64,000 bases of DNA from Chloroflexota bacterium (GCA_028287745.1 JAQBPB010000007.1:109476-173475), one strand, 5' to 3'. Shown: positions 34,772-43,748, counted from the stretch's first letter. The notes: a model not told the origin generated them from the letters alone. Numbers and translations: made by a program.

Positions 34772-36493
34772 GTGCCTAAAGAAACAATAGTAGTGGTTGA
34801 TGATGAACCCGCCGCACGGACAGCCGTGGCGAGGTTGCTCCAGGAACGCGGTTACACGGTGCATGCCCTGACCGGTGGTCAAGAAGCGATTGATTTTGCG
34901 AATACCACCCCCTTTGACGTACTTTTGACCGATTTCCGCATGCCGGGCGGCCTGGATGGTTTGACGACCGTCCGGGCAGTTCGGCGGATAATTCCCCAGG
35001 TGGTCGCGATTATCATGACCGGCCATAGTTCGATTGACCTGGCAATCGAGTCCTTAAAACTTGGCGTACACGGGTTTGTGGTCAAGCCTTTTACGGCTTT
35101 TGAGCTAATCCGTAACATCGAGCAGACGATTGCCCAGCAAACCCTTTCCCGCGAAAATATCAAAATGCGGGCGCTGGTTGATGTTTTCAGCACCACCGAG
35201 GCGTTGCTTTCGGCTAATACCGATGCGGCCAGGCTCCCCCGTCTTACCCTTGAACTCGCGATGGACCGGGTTTCGGCCCGGCAAGCCGGGTTGCTGTTAC
35301 TATCCGGGGACCAGGAGAACCAGTTGGAGTTGGCCGTAATCGCGCAAAGGGCCGCCGCGGAAGAGGATAGCGATACTAATAATTTATTGCCGCCCTACTT
35401 TCCGCCGGTAGAACTCTTTATCCGGTCCAATTCGGTTCAACTGGAACACCTGCGGCAATTAGGCCAGCAGGTTCTTGATTCGAATAGCACCAAATTATTT
35501 ATAGATGGTAAAGAGGTTGCCCTGGGCAGTTCGTCCATGGTTTCTACCCACAGCCAGGTAACCCAGGTCGCGGTGCCTTTAATGGCCCAGGGCCGTAAAG
35601 TCGGGGCCCTGGTCATGGAAAAAACCGGCGCGGAAGAAAACTTTACCGAAGTAGATTTACAGATAGCGGCTATTCTAGCCAGTCAGGGGGCGATTGCTAT
35701 TGATAATAGCCGCCTGATGCACCGCCTGGCCCAGGTGGAAGCTTTACACCAGGCCGACCGCTTACGCAGCGAATTTGTAGCGATGGTTTCCCATGAATTG
35801 CGGACGCCCCTGACCTCCATCAAGGGCTACGCGACTACCCTGCTCCGGCCGGATGTGCAATGGAATAACCAAACCGGAACCGAATATTTATCTATTATCA
35901 GCGAAGAATGTGATAAGCTGATGCAGTTGATTGATAATATTCTGGAGGTTTCCCGGATCGAAGCCGGGGCGTTGCGAATTTATCCTGAACCGATCCAGAT
36001 TTATGAGGTGCTGGACCGGGCCGCTACCGAGACTCGCCGCCGTTCGCCGGAGGTTAATCTGGAAGTTAAGTACCCGCCGGTCAACGAGATACCTTATGTC
36101 CAGGGGGATAGCCAGCGTATCATCCAGGTATTGCGTAATTTAATCCAGAACGCGATTAAATACACTCCCCAGGACCCCCATATTTTGCTTGAGTTAAGTT
36201 TAATGCCTGTCAACCAGGTAAATGATCAGGAAATGGTTCAAATTAAGGTTCAGGATAATGGTATTGGCCTTACTCAAGAAAACAAAGACCGGATTTTTGA
36301 GCGGTTCTACCGGGTGGATACCGGTTCAGCCCGCCGGACCGAAGGCACCGGTCTGGGCCTGGCAATCTGCCGGGGCATTGTAGAAGCTCATGGCGGCCGG
36401 ATATGGGTCGAAAGCGCAGGTCGCGGCAAGGGTAGTGCCTTTTATTTCACATTGCCGGTAGCAGATATTTCAAACCAAATAGAGTTGGACTAA
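34772..36493 (+). CDS. Receiver-GAF-histidine kinase
   Basis: A 573-residue cytoplasmic sensor. Residues 1-125 are a receiver domain with the acidic pair D10/D11, phospho-acceptor D54 in LLTDFRMPGG and the conserved Lys in VVKPF. A GAF-like domain spans about 145-325. HisKA carries SHELRTPL with H341; the ATPase domain has NLIQNAIKYTP, DNGIGL and the G2 box TEGTGLGLAI. A receiver in front of the kinase means the protein is itself controlled by phosphorylation, probably by another kinase. Start GTG has AGGAG 6 bases upstream. The OmpR-type regulator follows after 11 bases and is the likely output. Confidence 0.92.
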   Translation: MPKETIVVVDDEPAARTAVARLLQERGYTVHALTGGQEAIDFANTTPFDVLLTDFRMPGGLDGLTTVRAVRRIIPQVVAIIMTGHSSIDLAIESLKLGVHGFVVKPFTAFELIRNIEQTIAQQTLSRENIKMRALVDVFSTTEALLSANTDAARLPRLTLELAMDRVSARQAGLLLLSGDQENQLELAVIAQRAAAEEDSDTNNLLPPYFPPVELFIRSNSVQLEHLRQLGQQVLDSNSTKLFIDGKEVALGSSSMVSTHSQVTQVAVPLMAQGRKVGALVMEKTGAEENFTEVDLQIAAILASQGAIAIDNSRLMHRLAQVEALHQADRLRSEFVAMVSHELRTPLTSIKGYATTLLRPDVQWNNQTGTEYLSIISEECDKLMQLIDNILEVSRIEAGALRIYPEPIQIYEVLDRAATETRRRSPEVNLEVKYPPVNEIPYVQGDSQRIIQVLRNLIQNAIKYTPQDPHILLELSLMPVNQVNDQEMVQIKVQDNGIGLTQENKDRIFERFYRVDTGSARRTEGTGLGLAICRGIVEAHGGRIWVESAGRGKGSAFYFTLPVADISNQIELD

Positions 36494-36504
36494 AGGTAAA
36501 CAAA

Positions 36505-37248
36505 ATGAGCAAGGATAAAACAGTTTTAGTAGTAGACGATCAACCGGGTCTGTTGCGTCTGGTACGTGATAATCTTGAAACTTTGCAATTCAAAGTAATT
36601 ACCGCTTCTGAAGGCAATAAAGCGATTGATATTGCCGAAAATGAAAAGCCGGACCTGGTTATACTTGACATAATGTTGCCAGGCCAGGATGGCTACCAGG
36701 TATGTAAAAGAATTCGCGAATTCTCGACTGTCCCGATCATTATGCTGACTGCCCGCAACGACCGTCAGGATCTGGTCCAGGGTTTTGAAATGGGAGCTGA
36801 CGACTACATTACCAAACCTTTCAGTGCCGAAGAATTACTGGCGCGGGTTAAAGCGGTAATGCGCCGCAGCGAGTACACCGAAATGAATCGCTATTCGCCT
36901 AGCTTTACCTGTGGCGACATCTCGATTGATTTCGTCCGGCACGAAGTCTCCAAGAACGGCCAGCCGCTCCAGCCGGGCCTGACGCCCACCGAGTACCGCT
37001 TGCTTTATTATCTTGCGACAAATGCCAGCCGGGTAATGCTGCACAGCGACCTGTTAACCAAAGTCTGGGGACCGGAGTACGCCGGGGCGACCGATTATTT
37101 GCGGGTCTATATTCGTCACTTGCGGACGCGGTTAGAACCAAAAGATAGCGATCCAATCTATATCTTAACCGTACCGGGAGTGGGTTACGTCCTTAAATGC
37201 CCGCAAGGCCAGGGTCAAATAGTCGGGCAACTGCCAGAAGAAGTTTAA
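36505..37248 (+). CDS. OmpR/PhoB-family response regulator
   Basis: A 247-residue two-domain regulator. The receiver has D11/D12, phospho-acceptor D55 in VILDIMLPG, Thr in MLTARND and Lys in ITKPF. The C-terminal winged helix shows LTPTEYRLLYYLATNASRVM, the recognition region DYLRVYIRHLRTRLE and the wing end ILTVPGVGYVLK. It lies 11 bases behind the receiver-GAF kinase, which should be its phosphate donor. A terminator-like hairpin occurs 70-105 bases past the stop. Confidence 0.95.
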   Translation: MSKDKTVLVVDDQPGLLRLVRDNLETLQFKVITASEGNKAIDIAENEKPDLVILDIMLPGQDGYQVCKRIREFSTVPIIMLTARNDRQDLVQGFEMGADDYITKPFSAEELLARVKAVMRRSEYTEMNRYSPSFTCGDISIDFVRHEVSKNGQPLQPGLTPTEYRLLYYLATNASRVMLHSDLLTKVWGPEYAGATDYLRVYIRHLRTRLEPKDSDPIYILTVPGVGYVLKCPQGQGQIVGQLPEEV

Positions 37249-37250
37249 GT

Positions 37251-38867
37251 TTGGGTCGGACGGCTTTTAGTTCTCTCGGTTCGCCGAGTAGTCTTTCGGT
37301 ATATATACAGCCCTTAAAGAAGCTGCCGCAGTATTTATGCGGCTTCTTTTTGTTACTGTACACCCTTTTTTTTGTATACCGGGCTATAGTTGCCCTGAGC
37401 TTTCCGTACCCGCTAGCTTACTGGGAAGGCGCGGTCTTTTACGAGGCCGCTCAACTTTCCCGGCAGGAATTTAGCCCGGCTGCCCTTTACCCACCCAACA
37501 CCGGCCCGCCCTACCTGGCCGGGATTTACACCCCGCTATTCTATTATGTGACTGCCTTATTCATGTTCCTGACCGGCCCCACCTCGATTTTGAGCGGCCG
37601 CCTGATAACTGTCCTGGCTTCGGCATACCTGGGGTACTTGCTCTACCGGATTGCCCGTAAAGAAGAAGTCGCGCCGGGCCGCCGGGCCAGGTTGGGCCTT
37701 GCGCCTGCCGCCGCCCTGACGCCTTTTGCGACTATGGCCCTTTACACCTGGGGTGTCCTGGCCCAGGGAGCCGTCCTGGCCCTGTGCTTGAGCCTGAGTG
37801 GTGTATTTAGCATCTGGCAGGCGGATACCGACCGGCGCAATAAACGCGGGGCCAGGCCCTTGATCACGGCGGGTTTCCTGTGCGCCCTGGCTTTGCTCTG
37901 CCAGCAAACCGCTCTGGCCGCGCCGCTGGCTATTCTTATCTGGTTGGGAATTAGCCGCCGCTGGCGCGATTTGGGCCAGTTCGCGGCGGCCTTTTTCGGA
38001 CTGTTTTTAGTAGTATCGCTGGCGTTCCAGCTATTGAGCGGCGATAATTTCCTGCGGCATATCACCGGCTTTACCAGCCCCTCTCTTAACCTGGGTGCGT
38101 CCCTGAGGTACCTGGTATTGGGCCATTTTGTACTGCTGGCGCTGGCCCTCAGCTGGGTCGCCCGGCCGCTAGTAGGCCGTTTCGAGCGAATGGACCTCTG
38201 GCGAATTTATTTCCTGACCGCCCTGGTGCTTTGTTTTACCGCCGGTAATGCCACTCCGGATTACAGCTTTGCCCTCGAAATCCTTTGCCTGATGTCGTTA
38301 ATGGCCTGGTGGCAGATTGGCCGGTTAATCTCTTTACGGACCATCTGGCGTTTATTTTCTCACCGGCCCCAGGTCGCGCCGATTGCCATGGCCTTTATGG
38401 CCCTACAACTGTTTCTCTTGTGGCATGTCCCGGTGCTGGACGATAGCGCCCGGACGCCCGGTCCGGCCGAGTTTGAGCAGGGCAACCAGGTTGCCGCTCA
38501 AGTGTCGGCACTGGGCTTCCGGGGACCGCTGCTGGCCGACAACAGCGGCTGGCTGGCGGACTCCGGCCTTACCACCGAACTTGACGACCCTCAGGTCTTT
38601 GGACAACTGGCCCAGGAGGGCAAGTGGAACAACCGCCCGTTCCTGGACCGGCTCAACAACGGCTATTACAAGTCGGTCTTTTATGAAATCTCCCAGCCGG
38701 ATACCTCTGAGGCAGCCCTGGAACAGGCCGTTTCCAGAAATACGGCCCTGCCCGTTCCGGGCCGCTTTGACCCGGTGGTCCTTCAGGTATTGCAGGACCG
38801 CACCAAATTTACGCCCCTCAAAAGAATTGGGAGATGGGTCTTTCTGGTCTGGAAGGACCCCCGCTAA
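37251..38867 (+). CDS. Multi-pass membrane protein, putative glycosyltransferase
   Basis: About 538 residues with ten or more hydrophobic helices. The first outer loop has the GT-C-like pattern PYPLAYWEGAVFYEAAQL, then PPYLAGIYTPLFYYVTALF, which resembles the (Y.P..Y) loop of Chloroflexota membrane glycosyltransferases. The soluble end is short. The start is uncertain: ATG 37197 overlaps the response regulator, TTG 37251 lies just after its stop with a poor AGAAG site, and TTG 37350 begins at the first helix. A terminator-like hairpin covers part of the early frame, which favours a late start. No catalytic residues beyond the acidic loop can be assigned. Confidence 0.7.
   Translation: MGRTAFSSLGSPSSLSVYIQPLKKLPQYLCGFFLLLYTLFFVYRAIVALSFPYPLAYWEGAVFYEAAQLSRQEFSPAALYPPNTGPPYLAGIYTPLFYYVTALFMFLTGPTSILSGRLITVLASAYLGYLLYRIARKEEVAPGRRARLGLAPAAALTPFATMALYTWGVLAQGAVLALCLSLSGVFSIWQADTDRRNKRGARPLITAGFLCALALLCQQTALAAPLAILIWLGISRRWRDLGQFAAAFFGLFLVVSLAFQLLSGDNFLRHITGFTSPSLNLGASLRYLVLGHFVLLALALSWVARPLVGRFERMDLWRIYFLTALVLCFTAGNATPDYSFALEILCLMSLMAWWQIGRLISLRTIWRLFSHRPQVAPIAMAFMALQLFLLWHVPVLDDSARTPGPAEFEQGNQVAAQVSALGFRGPLLADNSGWLADSGLTTELDDPQVFGQLAQEGKWNNRPFLDRLNNGYYKSVFYEISQPDTSEAALEQAVSRNTALPVPGRFDPVVLQVLQDRTKFTPLKRIGRWVFLVWKDPR
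37316..37354 (+). terminator. Terminator-like hairpin after the response regulator
   Basis: AAGAAGC ... CGC pairs with GCGGCTTCTT (10 bp, with a 3-base bulge) over a 9-base loop, followed by a T-run and GTT. It would end the two-component operon transcript but lies within the possible 5' coding part of the next gene, so attenuation is another option. Confidence 0.55.
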
Positions 38868-38868
38868 A

Positions 38869-39834
38869 CTACCCGCCCAGGGCTTTGAGTTCTTCCCTGG
38901 CCTGGCGCAAGATGTTGTTTCCCAGTTCAAACAGCCGGTTGCCTTCGCTGACCAGCCCGGCATCGTTACTTTCCAGGCCGTTTATGATATTAACCGAACC
39001 CTGATTGAAATAACTGTATGCCTGCCCCAATAGCCCGTCCAGCCTATCAAAGCGGGCCGAGGGGCTTTTTAGCAGCCTGAATTCTTCATCCAGCCCGATT
39101 ATGTGCCGGAAGTGTTTTTCCAACTCTGACTTTTCCAGTTTGTTCGCGTTAAATTGGTCTACCGCTGCCTGAAGTTGTGCGTTGATTTCCCTGGTTTTTT
39201 GATTTAGCTGGCTGACCTGAGTGAAGTAGGCTTTTTCGCTGTCATTCAAATTATTTGCGTTGGTAAACAGGTATAGCAAGGTCATAATCGCACCAAAAAG
39301 GGCCAGCGAACAGCCTAACCTGAACCACCAGAGACCTGAAAAAGCCACAACTCCCGGCCTGGCTTTGTCTTTCTCAGACCGGAAGGCCTTTGATTTTTTC
39401 ACAGGACCTGGCCTGGTAATACCGGTGGGTGTTATGGGAAGTGCGGCTTCTCTAATCTCCGCCACCGGTTCTATAATCTCGGCCTCTTCAGCCACCGGTT
39501 CTTTATACGTTGGAAGAGTGGTTTCGCCCCTGGCTAAAGCCTGGTCGGCATCTATAAAAGAGGCCAGGCACCAGGGGTCATTCTTAAGATGTCCTTCCAG
39601 CCAGAACCCGGCTCTTGCCAGTAAAGGGTTTGAGGAATCCAGCTTACTCGCGATATCAAGGGTATTCCGGGCTTCGTCGGGGTCGGTGGTGGTAAAGGCG
39701 CAATAGGCCAGTAACCGACTGTCATAGGGGTAAGTTTGCCGCAGCCGGGAAAAGATGAAATAGGCGGCCTGAACCTGCCTGTGTTTGGCAAGCTCGACCG
39801 CTAACTGGAATTCTTCAAGTTCGCGGAGATTCAT
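38869..39834 (-). CDS. Membrane-anchored protein with helical repeats, function unknown
   Basis: A 321-residue protein. Residues 1-95 look like TPR-type helices (EFQLAVELAKHRQVQAAYFIF; PDEARNTLDIASKLDSSNPL). An acidic and then basic linker follows, then one membrane helix (LGCSLALFGAIMTLLYLF, about 175-192) and a helical C-terminal domain with a coiled coil (FTQVSQLNQKTREINAQL). GTG two codons upstream overlaps the ribosome site GGAG, so ATG 39834, 5 bases after it, is the better start. It converges with the membrane protein gene 1 base away. Such anchored TPR proteins often act as scaffolds, but nothing specific is shown here. Confidence 0.7.
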   Translation of the reverse strand: MNLRELEEFQLAVELAKHRQVQAAYFIFSRLRQTYPYDSRLLAYCAFTTTDPDEARNTLDIASKLDSSNPLLARAGFWLEGHLKNDPWCLASFIDADQALARGETTLPTYKEPVAEEAEIIEPVAEIREAALPITPTGITRPGPVKKSKAFRSEKDKARPGVVAFSGLWWFRLGCSLALFGAIMTLLYLFTNANNLNDSEKAYFTQVSQLNQKTREINAQLQAAVDQFNANKLEKSELEKHFRHIIGLDEEFRLLKSPSARFDRLDGLLGQAYSYFNQGSVNIINGLESNDAGLVSEGNRLFELGNNILRQAREELKALGG

Positions 39835-39934
39835 ACTCACTCCTGCGAGGGGACCCTGTGCGGTTTTACTACGTGGTTTTACCAGGGTGAATCAAGGGTG
39901 TAATGGTATAAGGGTCCCTGGTGGCAAGGTAAGT

Positions 39935-42232
39935 TTATCCTGGGGCCTGCACTGCTTCTACTTTTGGCAGGTCGTCCAAAAGCTCGACTTCAACTTTGTC
40001 GCCGCCCTGCGTTATCTCTACTCCGTAAGTTTCCGGGGCGGTTGATTTGCGGAAGACCCGCAGGGTTACTTTCTGGTCACCCACCAGGATGCCTTCCAGT
40101 TTTAATTCGGCCAGCCAGCCGGGCAGTTTGGGCCGCAAAGTCAGCCGCCTGGCGCGGGCATCTACCGTCAATCCCAGCATTATCTGTAAGAAAAAGATGG
40201 CCGCCCCGGCGGTCCAGGCCTGTGGACTGCAACTGACCGGGTACTCGGAAGGGCTGCTGTAGTAGCGGTTATCTTGCTGGAAGCCGCAGAATAATTCCGG
40301 CAGGCGGTAATACCGGAAGCGCTGGCTGGCGGCAAAAATCTGGCTTATGACGGTGTTGGCTTCGTTGCTATAGCCGTAGCGTTTCATTCCGGCGGCGATA
40401 ATAGAGTTATCGTGCGGCCAGACACTGCCGTTGTGGTAACTCATCGGGTTGAAACTGGGTTCTTTGGTGCTGACCGTCCGGATACCCCAGCCGCTGCTCA
40501 TGTCTTCCTGCATCATGCGCCGGACGACCGCTTCCGCCTTATCTTCATCCACAATACCGCACCACAGGCAGTGGCCGGGGTTGGAGCCGATAGTCGGTAC
40601 TTGCCGTTTATATTTATCCAGGGCCTGGGCAAAGTAATTTTCTTCCGGCATCCAGAACTTTTCGTTAAAGGCTTGCTTGAGCTGGGCCGCTTCCTGGCGC
40701 AACCGGGCGGCCCAGGCTTCTTCACCATAGCGTTCTACCACCGTCGCGATGCCCAGTTTGGCGGCGTAGACATACGCCTGGGCTTCGCACAGGGCAATTG
40801 GCTGTTCCGGGGTGGTGCCGTCGCGGAATTGCAGCGATGCAGCGTTGTCTTTCCAGCCCTGGTTCTTGACGCCGCGCTCGTTGTGGCAGAAATATTCGAT
40901 GAAGCCGTCGCCATCCTGGTCGCCGTAGCGGTCAATCCAGTCCAGGGCCGCTTTCAGGTTGGGTAAAAACTCTTTGTACAGGGCTTCGCTATTTAACCAG
41001 CGCATTGTTTCAGCGAAAAGCAGCAGAAAGAGGGGCGTGCTGTCTACCGAACCGTAATACGGCACATGGGGCATTTCACGCAGTACCGTCATTTCCCCGG
41101 CCCGTAGTTCATGCAGAATTTTGCCCGGTTCTTCCTCGTTCCACTCGTTAACCGTTTTGCCCTGGAACTGGGCCAGGAACCGCAGGGTTCCAACGGCCAA
41201 TTGCGGGTCAAAGACCAGGGTCTGGAGGGCCGTAATCATTGAATCGCGCCCAAAAGGCACCGCGAACCAGGGTATACCGGCGATTGGTAAAAGGCCGGTC
41301 GGCAGTTCTTCGGTCAGGATGCGCAGGTCATAGAAACTGCGCTGCAAAAACTTGTCGAATACTTCGTTATCGCTGGTTATGAAAGTTCCCTCGCGGAACC
41401 AGCTCTCATAGGCCATGCGCATGCGGCGCGCCCCTATATCGAAGGTCGTCGGCTGGGCGGCCTGACCGTTGCCCAGGCTTTGCGGCACGATATGATAAGT
41501 AATCGCAAAAGGCTGGCCCGGCTGTAAAGTAATTTTAAAAATGGCGTCGGCCAGGGCGGGCTTGACCGCTTCCAGGACTACCGCGCTGGTCGAGTACGGC
41601 AGGACCTCGCGTTCCTCCATTTCCTTGTTTTTACCGGGGTCTTCCGGCGGATGCACGATAATTTCGTCCGGTGGGGTATCAAAAACAACCTCGGTTTCCC
41701 GCTCCAGCTTATCCAGGCCCAGGTAGCTAAACCTGATGCGGTCTTTTTTCCAGACCGGCTGGCGAATCTCGCCGCGTTTGGCCCGGCGGTAGCCTCGAAC
41801 ATCAAACATATCCCGGAAATCGCTCCCGAAGCGCATATTAAGGGTTAGCTCAACCGGAAAGGGGTTATAGTTAAAAAAGCCCAGGCGCTCGTGCAAACCA
41901 TCTTCGATAAAGCGGTTGCGGCGAATACTGATGGTCCGGGGCAATAAAGTTACCATCTGACCGTTCCCTTTATCGGAAGCCGGGACGTTAATCTGGCTGG
42001 ATGGGGCTTGCATGAAAGGGTTGGCGCTCTGGATGTTAGCCATGAAGTTAAACTCGCCTGACGAGGTCAGGAGGTCCGGCGCATGCCCATTTACTTTGAT
42101 TTCCAGTACGCTGAGGTAGCGAGTGTCCTTGTAATAGAGGCCCCAGCCGTGGGGATTGGATTGTGGTACGTCGCCATCGTCAGCGGATACCATAAAAACG
42201 AGGTTCTCTTTTAGCACTAATCGGCTAGTCAA
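39935..42232 (-). CDS. Amylo-alpha-1,6-glucosidase/glycogen-debranching-type enzyme
   Basis: A 765-residue cytoplasmic enzyme. Residues 1-220 are the beta-rich N-terminal domain (GDE_N-type; WGLYYKDTRYLSVLEIKVNG), and the rest an (alpha/alpha)6 barrel as in the debranching-enzyme C-terminal family. Barrel landmarks include AGIPWFAVPFGRDSMITALQ, YGDQDGDGFIEY, NQGWKDNAAS and MSYHNGSVWPHDNS, which hold the acidic catalytic residues. TTG 42232 follows AGGGGGTG. An extended -10 promoter is at 42281-42289. It may act on glycogen, maltooligosaccharides or other alpha-glucosides (related GH63-like enzymes use sucrose-like substrates). The neighbouring acyltransferase is on the same strand upstream. 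Confidence 0.88.
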   Translation of the reverse strand: MTSRLVLKENLVFMVSADDGDVPQSNPHGWGLYYKDTRYLSVLEIKVNGHAPDLLTSSGEFNFMANIQSANPFMQAPSSQINVPASDKGNGQMVTLLPRTISIRRNRFIEDGLHERLGFFNYNPFPVELTLNMRFGSDFRDMFDVRGYRRAKRGEIRQPVWKKDRIRFSYLGLDKLERETEVVFDTPPDEIIVHPPEDPGKNKEMEEREVLPYSTSAVVLEAVKPALADAIFKITLQPGQPFAITYHIVPQSLGNGQAAQPTTFDIGARRMRMAYESWFREGTFITSDNEVFDKFLQRSFYDLRILTEELPTGLLPIAGIPWFAVPFGRDSMITALQTLVFDPQLAVGTLRFLAQFQGKTVNEWNEEEPGKILHELRAGEMTVLREMPHVPYYGSVDSTPLFLLLFAETMRWLNSEALYKEFLPNLKAALDWIDRYGDQDGDGFIEYFCHNERGVKNQGWKDNAASLQFRDGTTPEQPIALCEAQAYVYAAKLGIATVVERYGEEAWAARLRQEAAQLKQAFNEKFWMPEENYFAQALDKYKRQVPTIGSNPGHCLWCGIVDEDKAEAVVRRMMQEDMSSGWGIRTVSTKEPSFNPMSYHNGSVWPHDNSIIAAGMKRYGYSNEANTVISQIFAASQRFRYYRLPELFCGFQQDNRYYSSPSEYPVSCSPQAWTAGAAIFFLQIMLGLTVDARARRLTLRPKLPGWLAELKLEGILVGDQKVTLRVFRKSTAPETYGVEITQGGDKVEVELLDDLPKVEAVQAPG

Positions 42233-42280
42233 AGGTTCACCCCCTCTACTAAAATAGCGTTATTTTCCTGATGGTTCATC

Positions 42281-42289
42281 ATTATAGCA
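42281..42289 (-). promoter_or_regulatory. Extended -10 promoter of the debranching-enzyme gene
   Basis: On the minus strand TGCTATAAT is an extended -10 (TGnTATAAT) about 50 bases before the TTG start. No good -35 is seen, which is usual for this class. It sits just past the acyltransferase stop. Confidence 0.55.
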
Positions 42290-42317
42290 TAGGGAAATCT
42301 AACAGGAGTGGTATGGT

Positions 42318-43199
42318 CTAAGTGGAAGAAGGTACATTGGAGGGCGGTAGGTCCGCTTCTTCAGCCGTCTGGTCGTCCTGGTAAGCTTCTTCCCAGGCTT
42401 TCAGGGCATTCTGCCAGGTGGGTGCTTCTTCCGGCGGCAGCCCGTAGGCGATTTCCAGGCCGATTTGTAGATCATGCAAGCGGCTGTCAGGACTCCATGT
42501 TACCGGCGGGCCAAAGACAACCTGCCAGCGGTTATGGTCGGCTTCCCACCAGATTGACACCGGCAATACCGGCACGTTCAACCCGGCCAGAAAGCGTCCC
42601 GCGCCCGGCCGGACCTGTTCAAAGGTTTTCGCGCCGCGCCCTTCCGGGAAAACTATGGTCGGCTGTTTCTGGGCGCGGATTTTCCACTGGCGCAGGGCTT
42701 GCAGCCCGGCTCGCTGGTTGTCCATAGGCAGGCGCAGGGCGTTGAAGGACCAGCGCCGGTAAATCCAGGTATGCAGGCGCCTGATTCTCAGCATAAGCCA
42801 GCGGATAGGCCGCTTTCGCTTGCTCAGGTCGGCTTCCCGGTAGCCCACTATAACTATCCAATCGCGGGCCAGTTCGGGCCTCTTCTCCATAGTGGCGTAG
42901 TGGACCGCCGCTAATAACCGGGGTGTCCAACGCCGCATGGTATGGTTAACCGCCAGGGTAAAAAGGCCTTGTTCCGGGATGTTTTCCAGCCCACGGACTA
43001 CATAGTTATCACGATTCTGGGCGCTAAGGGGCATTAAATCGCGGCCTCGCCAGGTTTGCCAGGCCAGTATGAACCAGAAACGGAGTGGGGGCGCTCCCCG
43101 GTCAGGCCGGGGTTTTTCCCAGAAAGCCCGCCCTCGTTCAATATATTTCTTAAAAGCGGCGGCGGCCGCGTGGTATCCGGCGGTAATCATTGTAATCAT
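42318..43199 (-). CDS. PlsC-like acyltransferase with a changed HX4D motif
   Basis: A 293-residue protein of the 1-acyl-glycerol-3-phosphate acyltransferase superfamily. The order of motifs is kept: NHTMRRW where the family has NHxxxxD, then IVFPEGRGAKTFE (FPEGTR motif), then VPVLPVSIWWEAD. The catalytic aspartate of HX4D is tryptophan here (H-T-M-R-R-W), so activity is in doubt or a different residue serves. The N-terminus is basic and probably membrane-associated. The first 50 bases overlap the preceding Ser-rich frame. Start is ATG 43199 or ATG 43190, both with weak ribosome sites. Confidence 0.72.
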   Translation of the reverse strand: MITMITAGYHAAAAAFKKYIERGRAFWEKPRPDRGAPPLRFWFILAWQTWRGRDLMPLSAQNRDNYVVRGLENIPEQGLFTLAVNHTMRRWTPRLLAAVHYATMEKRPELARDWIVIVGYREADLSKRKRPIRWLMLRIRRLHTWIYRRWSFNALRLPMDNQRAGLQALRQWKIRAQKQPTIVFPEGRGAKTFEQVRPGAGRFLAGLNVPVLPVSIWWEADHNRWQVVFGPPVTWSPDSRLHDLQIGLEIAYGLPPEEAPTWQNALKAWEEAYQDDQTAEEADLPPSNVPSST

Positions 43200-43437
43200 A
43201 ACCCTGGGCGTCCCGGTACCCCCGGCGATACGACCGCCGGTTGCCGCCTGAACTCGACTCTACTGAACTATAGAAACTGGAGAATGACGAGGCTTCGTCA
43301 CTGGTGCCGCTGCTTTCATCGCTGGACCCGCTTCCGCTGCTTTCGCTGCCACTGCTGTCACTATCGTCATCAGCGCTGCTCATCATACCTAATAAAAGAA
43401 ATCCCAGGTGCCGGTGAATTTGCCAAGCTTTATACAT
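43150..43437 (-). CDS. Possible small Ser/Asp-rich protein overlapping the acyltransferase gene
   Basis: A 95-residue frame with a basic/hydrophobic beginning (WQIHRHLGFLLLGMM), a block of Ser, Asp, Glu and Gly (residues 20-64) and an Arg/Tyr-rich tail (SYRRGYRDAQGYDYNDYRR). AAAGGAG lies 14 bases before ATG, too far for good use. Its last 50 bases overlap the acyltransferase start in another frame. The order of three different compositional blocks argues for a real protein; the repeated TCG/GCT-type codons could equally be low-complexity DNA. I do not recognise it. Confidence 0.4.
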   Translation of the reverse strand: MYKAWQIHRHLGFLLLGMMSSADDDSDSSGSESSGSGSSDESSGTSDEASSFSSFYSSVESSSGGNRRSYRRGYRDAQGYDYNDYRRIPRGRRRF

Positions 43438-43748
43438 CTGGTTCGTTCGCGCTCCTTTCCTGACTCTTCTGCCGCGTGCCTAATCGGCCTACGGCAATTT
43501 CTACGCAAGTTTGGGACCGTAAGTTACAAAGTTGGTTTTGCTCTTGCAAACCAGACCCGGTCATTATTTCCCAGCATTCATTTTGGGGAAAAGTGGATGG
43601 GGGTCTGGATAAGTAGTGGATAAAGTCGTGGATAAAGGGGGTGACAGGTGCCGGGTTTTCGGGTAAAATTATAGTAGTAAAATTGTTCTAAAGTACTTTT
43701 TTGCAGGCGATTACAAATAGACTCACAGTCAGGAACTAAAAACAAAGC
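43438..43748. other. Intergenic region upstream of polA
   Basis: A 311-base gap. It contains the phased DnaA-box-like repeats at 43592-43635 and an AT-rich stretch (43662-43700) that may hold the polA promoter. AGGA is about 14 bases before the polA ATG. No gene seen. Confidence 0.5.
43592..43635. repeat. Phased DnaA-box-like repeats before polA
   Basis: TCTGGATAA (43604), AGTGGATAA (43615) and CGTGGATAA (43627) each differ by one base from the DnaA box TGTGGATAA; AGTGGATGG at 43592 is a poorer fourth copy. Starts are 12, 11 and 12 bases apart, about one helical turn, all in the same direction. DnaA binding or another regulator is possible. Confidence 0.5.

Noticed and set aside
40412..40966. 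184-codon frame opposite the debranching-enzyme gene
   Set aside because: It is antisense to a well-supported gene in GC-rich DNA, a typical shadow frame.
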